Origin: Sporodiniella umbellata
Taxonomy: Eukaryota; Mucoromycota; Mucoromycetes; Mucorales; Rhizopodaceae
Reading direction: 5' to 3'
Length of the DNA: 64,000 bases
Assembly: GCA_025677835.1 (NCBI GenBank)
Contig: JAIXMR010000080.1
Coordinates: forward strand, 60,780-124,779
Shown here piece by piece: positions 56,455-64,000 of this stretch. Positions within the stretch are counted from its first letter, which is position 1; every line of letters starts with the position of its first letter. The position numbers and the translations under genes are program-made. The notes under the pieces are model-generated. The model searched no databases, was not told the DNA's origin, and was given only the letters and a program-made list of their open reading frames with translations.

Positions 56455-59423
56455 TTATAACTGCCAACTAGCTCCGCCCGCATTGCTTTGGCTCCACTCG
56501 TTCCATTCTGTCCAATCCATTGAGGTAGGTATACCAAAAAACGGGTTGTCCGGATTGTTTCTGAAAATCCTTTCGTTGCTTTCGTTTCCTGTATTTCTAT
56601 AGACAGGTGCCACTTGAACAGGCATAGGAATAGGTGATGTGCGACTAAAAGGCTGGAACTGGTTGTATATGTGAGGGTTAATTACAGGCATTTCAGACAG
56701 CTGCTGCATTTCGTACTCGCTAAGAGGTTTTTGAAATCCAAACTGCTTTAAACTAAACGCCTCCGCCATAGACGATGTTGGAGAAACACCAGGAGATGCT
56801 AATAGAAATTTGTGTTGGCAACATCATATAAAACGTTTCAAAAGTATAATTTACCTGAGTTGTCCATACTAGGTGGTGCCATCACATCTGATAAGATAAA
56901 CGAATATTGCCCTGGGTAGCTCGATGCAGAGCTGCTGATCTGAGAAGGCCCTATATCTAAGGATACTTGCCCAATAGCCTGATGAAAAGGGGTACCTACA
57001 TGTATTGCTGAATCAGAATCCAATGGAGAATGTGAGTGGTTTCCTCGGCCAACATCCGATATACGAGAAGGTATTGTAGAGCTTTCGGTATCGCTACCTT
57101 GTGACAGCCTTTTGGTTTGCTCTAAATTTGATGTTGTAGAGAGTTCAATGTTTTTATGGCTCATAACAGTTTTCAGCAGAACATAAAGCCTCTGTGCTGT
57201 ATTGGACATAGTACGCAGTTTTGAAATCAAGCTGATGCCTTTAGCAAGATCTGTTTTAGCAGGTGTAGATATTTTGGTATCAGAAAGTTTTGTATTGTAC
57301 ATAAGAATCAGGCAGCACTGTAGCACCGGATAAAGACTAAATGAGTAAGGAAACATCAAAAAGTCGCGAAGCGTCATTTGCGAAGCAATACGAATACCCC
57401 TGGTAGCTGCGCTAGTACCAATACTGAAAGAAGAGTATGTCGATCTTGCCTTTTTTTTTCCGTTAGGACGTGCCTCGATAAAGGGTCGATGTAGCAAGAT
57501 TAGCAAACTGAAGTAGCATAAGAGAACAGAAGCTTAAGGCAGAGACAAAATAAGAAAAGAAAGCATGGTAAGAAGAACGTTTATAAACTAATATTCTATT
57601 TTACCAGTAGCAGGTGCAAGATAGCCCTTTCTTTCGTCAAAGTCTTCAAAAGCAGCATCCTTGAGAGCTGCAGGGAATGCAAATCTCCATTTTGTTAGCT
57701 CGTCATCCAATTGCTTTACGATTAGGTCGCTTCCTTGCTCCAAACCTGCTTTTTTAGCCTTAGGTGTATACATACCCTGTAAAATTCTTCCTAGGATTTC
57801 AGACAGCTTTATTAGCTCCACAAACAGCTGAAATATCCCCACCCTTCCATCACACTGGCTTGGTTTAGACATTGCAGAGGGGAACCGCGGCAAAGACTTG
57901 TCCTCGTTTTCTTCCGGCAAATCAAGAACTTCTTTCCAACTAGCGGTTGAGTCCGGGTAGGCGACATCATTGTCCTACGGCAACAAAAAAATTTTTAGCC
58001 CCTTCAATGGGTTTTATCACCAACTCTTACCTCATCACGTATACTAAGCGGCCTTCCTAAAGAGGCCGAGTGAAATCGATCAGCAATGTATAAAGACCAC
58101 CATATTCTTTTTCTTGTTTGTTTTTCGCTTTCTGGTATGTCCCACTCTTCACAATCTCTGTTTAATCCTAGACTTTGCGCTACTCGTATCGCGATACCAC
58201 CCAGCATCCAACAAGCAGAAGATTTTGAATCTAAATTTCCCCGATGGTTGTGGATTAGAATGATAGACTGAACCTTAGAAATAGTAGGCGCTGATGTTGA
58301 TTGCGTGATACATTTCTCTGAATGCTCAAAAAATATATCGGACCATCCTATGGGTACCTCCCATGTACCATCCTTTGGTCTTGTGCTAGACTCTCCAAGC
58401 GCCTCACACTCCGCAAACCTTGCTGCTGCACCAAGCATGGCATTAAGTAAATCAGGAGGCGGATATGTTTCAGCTTGATCTCTATACTGCTCTAAGAACC
58501 TTGCCTTGTTGACTACAGGAAGTACTGGGTGAATATTTGAAAAATATCTAAATAAACAGAACACATCAGACACAAAACCGTATTATAAAGGATCACTATA
58601 CATTTTGATGAGCCTATCGCTTGTATATTTGTCTGCTCCAGTAACTGAATAAACATAATGATAGATTGGGTCGATGTGAGGAATTACTTGTTTTTGTTGT
58701 TCCTGTTCTTCCTCATCTCCTTTAACGTCTTCCACTAAAACTATTTGCTTGCCAAAACGGCGTATGTGGCGACCGGTAAACGTCTTTTTTTCGTCTAAAG
58801 GAATTTTATTCGAAAAAAACTGTAGCGTAGAGAGATCTCCAAGATAAAGAACTCTGTCTGTCAAAGCTCCTTGTGGTTGTTTTCCCTGAAATTGTGTATT
58901 TTGATAGTGATCAAATGAGCCGGGCTGGGAGGTTGGAGTTGCCGTAGATAAGTCAGACACTTGCAATTTTTCCTCTACTAGTCGAATTCTTTTTTCTAAA
59001 GCGTCTATATAGCTTGTATAATAAACTAAAGCATTCAATAAGGCCATACCAAGCTTTTTTTTTCAATTGGCTGCACTCACCCTTTAGGAGGCCCTCGCTT
59101 TTTCGTACTATATCGCATAATATTAGCTTTAAAAAATGACAAGATCCATTAATTACCTGTCATTAAATTCGCAGATCGCCCCGTTTGCTATACAATTATT
59201 ACAGGGCTTTCCAGGCGTGAAGTGGCATTTGACTTTTTTTTTTCTACAGTAATCACTAACCGAGTTTTTTTTTTTTTTTTTTTGTCTTAGTAGTTCAACA
59301 AAAAGTATGACAAAGAAAGATAGGTTACCAGGCTCTAGTGATTCTGCTTCGTTTCTTATCTGAGCAAGTGGAATCGGGCTCAGAAGATGCATCCTCGGAT
59401 CGATTCTCATAAGCATATTTCAT
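56455..59423 (-). CDS. Zn2Cys6 fungal transcription factor with fungal_trans domain
   Basis: Probable DNA-binding metabolic regulator. Exons begin 59423-59329, 59255-59157, 59107-59081, 59012 onward; later ones run to 56455. The start at 59423 restores RITRAC-DYCRKKKVKCHF, whose first zinc-cluster Cys spans a splice junction. Seen: Zn2Cys6 at about residues 32-60 (C-x2-C-x6-C...C-x2-C-x6-C), a KKRGPPKGYIDALEKRIRLVEEKL linker-coil, the middle-homology domain from about residue 225 (IKIYFSNIHPVLPVVNKARFLEQY, WWSLYIADRFHSASLGRPLSIRDE), FSLLILLHRPFI, and a Ser/Pro-rich tail. Target genes unknown; the neighbours give no pathway clue. Confidence 0.92.
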
Positions 59424-60759
59424 ATCGAAAAATAAAGTTGCGAAAAAAAAAGGACAATTGGAGTAAGTGTTTTTCCGGGGACAGAACAATCGATTCCAGA
59501 ATTTATACTTTTAAAGGATTTTAATTTACCCGGACGTAAGCATGTTTCAAAAAAAAGCTTAGCGATCGCAAGGGAATTAAAAATACAATATGTTGCTACG
59601 ATAGCTCAAAAACTTGTCCTCAAGCTTTTTTTCTGAGGCTATTGGGCTTTGGATCATGAAATTGATAGTGTGTAGAGTCTTAGAAACTCCTTTGGATTTA
59701 TGATTTGTAAGTTAGCCCCAATAAAAGAGCACACCCTTACATTGCTAAGCTGCCTTTTAAACACTTTGCTGACTACTTGTTGCGCATCTTTTGGGCTTAC
59801 ACCTAGAGCCGATTATTCGCTTATTAGCAATTATCTTTGAGCATTTGAATTTTATGTTCAAACACTTATTTTCACCAAGCTCCAAGATAAACGATTGGTC
59901 CTCACTGGAATATGATAGTATCTACAATACCAATCTAAAGGCCAACGATGCTATTTCGGAACCAGCTTGCTGTATGTTTTAACGACTATACATATCCTCA
60001 GTTACCGCAACCAAGCGAAGTATACAATTGAGCTTTATTTGCGCCTTCTTTTTTCGAAAGCAAAACAAAAAGTCAAGATTGACGATACACGTATGTCATG
60101 CGTTTGACACCATACAAACCAACGAAAGTATACAAGGAACAGATGCAATAGACCCATTTTAGACTTCAGAAATTAAACGTGAAGTCTATCATATTAATAG
60201 CATCAAAACTTTCAACTTGGCCTTGTCTTCTTTATTTCATAAACACAAGTTTTAAAGCTAGTATCCAAAACAAACCACAGAAGACTTTATGAGACTATTT
60301 AGGAAGGAGCCCATCTTAAAAAGTCTCCAAAACCATATATACTCCACATATACCTTATTTTTGCTCCTTATCGACGATTTAAAAGTGATTTTTAAAAATA
60401 GCGTATTTTTATCACAGACCAGCATGCTGTTTATTGTTTTTTTATTCTTCTAAAACGCCTTTAAGGCCGACCTGTTGAGTACTATTTTCATTTTATATTT
60501 ACGTATCTTGAAATACAAAAAAAAAGTAGACATAATCCAAGAACCAAAACAAAAAACAGGATTTTGCTGTATCGCACATTGTTTTACCATTAAACTGTTT
60601 TATAGATAAGAGCAATGTAAAACGTTTTGTAAACAATATTAAAAAAGCTTAAAGTTTTCAATAGTTTTCTCGTTACTGACATAAAAAGTTTGGTTTATTT
60701 ATGGTAAAAAAAAAAAGTGCACATTATGAGTAATTCATGTGTGCATATGTATCCTCTTA
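59424..60759. other. Intergenic, 1.3 kb, no gene seen
   Basis: AT-rich, upstream of the zinc-cluster factor and downstream of the DUF2235 gene. A 63-codon frame at 59791-59982 lacks any recognisable feature and is not called. Confidence 0.5.
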
Positions 60760-62064
60760 TTATGGCTTGTCTTGCCAAAAATTGCTGTAGAAGCTGTTTA
60801 AAGATTTTGATCTATATTTCCGTACATCGTCTTTTGTTAAAAATGACAAGAAGTTGCCTTGACGATATAGTTGCATCTTTGGGTTATAGGAGCATGTTAA
60901 TTCATCTTTTTCTATAACCCTATCTTCTCTAGGCACAATTTTGTATACAAAAGCGCTCAGGTAGCTATCCTCATAAAAGAATTTGCAGTTAATGTAATCA
61001 AGCTCTTGAATGATTTTATCTTTTTTGAAAACTAAGCCTAAGTTCATTGATTTTTGCAACATCCAGTTTAGCGAATGACGAGATATGATATTTTCGTGAC
61101 CTTTACAAGACTGCTGACCTCCAACATCCGCATGCATACCAGGAAACCAAACCTGCTCTAGCACTTGAGACTTAGCGAGGTGTTTGTATTCAGATAGCTT
61201 CATTAGCGTTGGCTGAAACCAGACACGTTGTTCGTGAATAGATAACGCGTGATAGGCATGTTTTACAGTTGGTACAAGGTTTAGATCATGAAAACTGTGC
61301 AGGCCATAAAATATATAGTAAACTATCAAGTCATCAATTAGACTAAACAAAGTATTTGTGGTTGGCATTTGTTTGAATTTTACATATGGATCCGCCGAAA
61401 TACCATGGTAGTTTTGGTACACCAAGAGCTCCGACAGTATCAAAGCAACCCAAAAAATTGATACAGGGAATTGAGCAGTAATTTTCTTTTCGAAACTTGC
61501 TTGGACAAATACTACTTGATCTTTTGTATTTCTGTCTATTCTTATACACGGTGTACGCTTGCTCGATTTTTGATATTCGAGCTTTGGGTAAAACACCAAC
61601 GCTATTTAACATTCCTGTTAAACTTCTGACAGCAAAAGCTACGTTAAGACTCAGCATGTCATGTACACCCATATCTTTTATATGAATGTATATACCCCCC
61701 CTGCTAAATCCTAGTACCCATATCTCGTCTCTGGAGCTTTTGTAAGTCTTACATATGTACTCATAAGCCAAAAGTATTTGATTGCTTATTCCATAGCCAA
61801 ACACGCCACCAAGTATTCGGTATTTGTTAGTACCAACTCCAGAATAATATGCATGAAGCTGTTCCCAGCGGTCGCCATTGTGGTCAATTACTTCGCCATC
61901 AATTATTAATTGAGAAAATTTATAAACGTTTGATTTCTCTGCATATTTACAAGATGAGTAAAAATAAACTACAGGAGGCCTCTGCATTATATACCTGATG
62001 GTGTATCCCATGTTCCATCAAGACAGACAACAATTCTTCGAGGTTTTACTACTTCTTTTTGCAT
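60760..62064 (-). CDS. DUF2235-family alpha/beta hydrolase
   Basis: Predicted hydrolase, substrate unknown; bacterial relatives include type VI secreted phospholipases and fungal ones are uncharacterised. Four exons (62064-61995, 61938-61696, 61638-61384, 61322-60760) give 376 aa. Seen: RRIVVCLDGTWDTPSEKSNVYKFSQLI, YYSGVGTNKYRILGGVFGYGISNQILLAYEYI, nucleophile elbow GFSRGAFAVRSLTGML, FLGCFDTVGALGVP, VKHAYHALSIHEQRVWFQPTL, and VWFPGMHADVGGQQ with the conserved Asp. The catalytic Ser, Asp and following Gly residues are present, so activity is plausible. The second intron is also open in frame; splicing was chosen because it restores GFSRGA. No signal peptide. Confidence 0.85.
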
Positions 62065-64000
62065 CTCAATTTGTTTTGATTGTCTTATTTCCTTTTCTTA
62101 AAAAATACATACATGCACTTTTGAACAACTATATGTATATATAGTATTGTCAAAGTTACACACATTGGGTCTGTGTGTAGGTCATAAATATGACCTGCGC
62201 TTAATTTAACAACCGTTGATAACGATTACTGCAAGATAATCACAAACAGCTTACAGCATAATGTTTTTTATTAAAAAAAGGCGATCAAAGGGAAGAGGAA
62301 TGCACTGTCAGCCCTGTAAACCCTGTTCCAATGAGTTATGCGCTTTTTTTGGTTATTTATTCATTATACCTTTCTTGATATTTACATATGCTAAATGGAA
62401 CACCATTCACATTTTAGTGTAAATTCATGTTTTTGGTTCGTTGCTCAACGTTTATATATTTTTGCTTGCGTATTTACATGTGCACTTCAGAATCTATAAG
62501 CTTCTGGTATACAAATGTTATTTGATGGGCTTTTGTCTGTTGTTGGAATTACAGTCATACTTTTTTTTTTACAACGCCTTCATGCTCTTAGAAATACATT
62601 AGTGTTCTCAGGTATATCAGCCTACTAGTTTTTAAAAAGTATGTGATTGCTCTAGAATCATTTGATAACCCTTGGTCAAAATTCTGTATAAAGCTAGGCT
62701 AAACTTTAAAATCGATAAGAAACCATTGCTTTCATTAAAAAAAAAGGGGGGAGACAAACAACCACCCGGCTTTTTTGTTTGCTCGATTTCAAAAGTTAAT
62801 TAATTATAGATGTTTTGTGAAAAACGACTGGTTTGCTTGTTTTCGAGTTTTATCATTTCATGCTTTCAGTTTTTTTTTAAATGAAGGTTTTTTCCGATTT
62901 CTAATTTTAAACGAAGATCAAATAGTATGTTTGGGGTACGCAATATCATGTCATATTCATCTTGAAAACACCTAGATAATACAAAGCTGAAGCATGTGAC
63001 GATAGAACAGTATGCCGCACTCTTCGATACATATTACAAGACTTTGAACTACTTGTAACTAATTTTGTAGAGAGCATGCAATTAAAGCATGTGGACTTGA
63101 GGCAGGTTAAGGTACGTGTTGTGTTGGCCATATGAGATTAGAACAATATTTGCCTCTCCAAATCTCAAAATGTGTCCAAACTCAACTGATTCAGTTAGCT
63201 AGTCTCTGTCTTGGATTTTTCTTTTATTAACTACCCGTTTCAACAAATGTCCGCCGTAAAAGGCTTGTTTATCAAGGGCAAACAGCACGCTAGATAATAT
63301 ATGGTTTATCCAAAAGGGGACAGGACCATGCTCACCAATAAACATCTTGTTCTTAATAAGCTGTAAAAGTAGTCCGATCGTGACTTGGATAATCGCACAA
63401 ACCACTAAAGTCTGCTTAATTTAATCGCAAGTACAAGCAACGTTTATACCGTCTTCACCCATGATGTCTACGCTTTATCACTGGAGCCTTGAACATTCAA
63501 AGCATGAATGGTAGAGCGCTACCGTCTTTCAGTAAGTGAACAGAAATTACAACCAGGGCCTCCATATATCTTCCTTGTAATTGATAGTCCAAGAGTAGTT
63601 TTAGACGAAGGAAAAGAGCGACCGTTTTTCGTATTATTCTAATGAATTAGTATTATCGTTATTTAAAAATTTTCATTGATATTGCTATCTCATTCTTCAA
63701 TATCTGTGGACAGTTCTTTTCTTTGACTTATGCCAATTTTTAGAAAAAAATATTTGCACCGGCATACGCCTTTAAGCTAAAAAAAAAAAAAAACAGTCTG
63801 AAAACGATTGTGTTCTATTATTCCTAAAGAGTTGATATCCTAAAATATAACATTATACTGATACAGTGCTTTCACACTCAATTTATCAACTTTTTGAAAA
63901 TTATTTAACAATAAATTGGCTAGTTTTTGGTCAGATGATAGAGTTTTTTTGGGTTGATAAGAAAAGCGAGTGATCCTTGTCCAGATCCACCAATAATATT
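62065..64000. other. Intergenic to window end, no intact gene seen
   Basis: AT-rich. Short open stretches at 62980-63230 (+) and 63199-63405 (-) look faintly coding but cannot be joined into a gene; the first is listed separately. No tRNA or repeat family was identified. A gene starting beyond the window might extend in. Confidence 0.5.
62980..63230 (+). pseudogene. Coding-like fragment with a possible frameshift
   Basis: Plus-strand frame 62980-63132 reads as a helical, normal-looking peptide (DDRTVCRTLRYILQDFELL, LKHVDLRQVK) and stops at 63133. A frame one base away, from ATG at 63132, continues with another plausible helix (LEQYLPLQISKCVQTQLIQLA) to a stop near 63230. This could be a gene fragment with a one-base shift, or two exons whose junction I cannot place, or chance. 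Confidence 0.25.

Noticed and set aside
59791..59982. 63-codon open frame in the spacer before the DUF2235 gene
   Set aside because: No homology, splice support or codon bias.
63505..63535. TGGTAGAGCGC string resembling a tRNA D-arm
   Set aside because: No T-arm (GTTCRA) box, no acceptor stem pairing and no anticodon arm at the right spacing.

Overview
The window is a gene-dense, AT-rich nuclear segment of a filamentous fungus, most likely a Mucoromycota (Mucorales-type) species. The clues are many short introns (about 40-80 nt, GT-AG), T-rich intergenic DNA, and a gene set that combines an RNA-silencing RdRP, Zn2Cys6 and MADS-box regulators and an SPX-ankyrin Pho81-type protein with genes usually missing from yeasts, such as an Integrator INTS4 homologue. 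I built the gene models by hand from open frames plus splice signals. Where exon coordinates are given, reading phase was carried through every junction and totals are multiples of three.

Layout. 1-629: 3' end of a TAF7-like TFIID subunit. 1031-1171: U4 spliceosomal snRNA with a TATA box. 1373-5089(-): RNA-dependent RNA polymerase. 6993-9823: PPP4R1-like HEAT protein. 9952-10315(-): NDUFA4/MLRQ-like protein. 10487-12254: NOT3/NOT5. 12287-18476(-): a 1710-residue protein joining Tudor-like, ZZ, extended PHD and GATA-like modules to a DNA-methylase domain. 19357-20992: SMYD-type SET-MYND protein. 21833-25187: Pho81-like SPX-ankyrin-GDPD. 25361-26195: ribosomal uL14. 26540-27197: membrane glutaredoxin. 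27435-28280: Rho GTPase. 28342-28836(-): ribosomal P1. 28989-30095(-): beta-propeller lactonase. 30312-31566: SPOUT1-like methyltransferase. 31641-32513: EngB GTPase. 32608-36538(-): two low-complexity proteins. 38208-40125: 4-coumarate-CoA-ligase-like enzyme. 40212-42403(-): DHA2 transporter. 43047-43652: KCTD/BTB protein. 43781-44692(-): IMPACT/YIH1. 44957-45960(-): MEF2-type MADS box. 46189-49826(-): INTS4. 49955-51391: Trp-rich membrane protein of unknown function. 52931-53712: second Rho GTPase. 53920-56063(-): UVRAG/Vps38. 56455-59423(-): Zn2Cys6 factor. 60760-62064(-): DUF2235 hydrolase. The last 2 kb is nearly empty.

Most genes are unrelated housekeeping functions packed head-to-head or tail-to-tail. 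The group that stands out is nuclear: an RdRP, a chromatin-reader/DNA-methylase fusion divergently paired with a SET-MYND protein, NOT3, TAF7, U4 and INTS4. The reader-methylase fusion is the best candidate for a poorly described system. Early-diverging fungi are known for abundant DNA adenine methylation, but this protein has an SHPPY catalytic-type motif and a degenerate second methylase lobe, unlike the MT-A70 family usually discussed.
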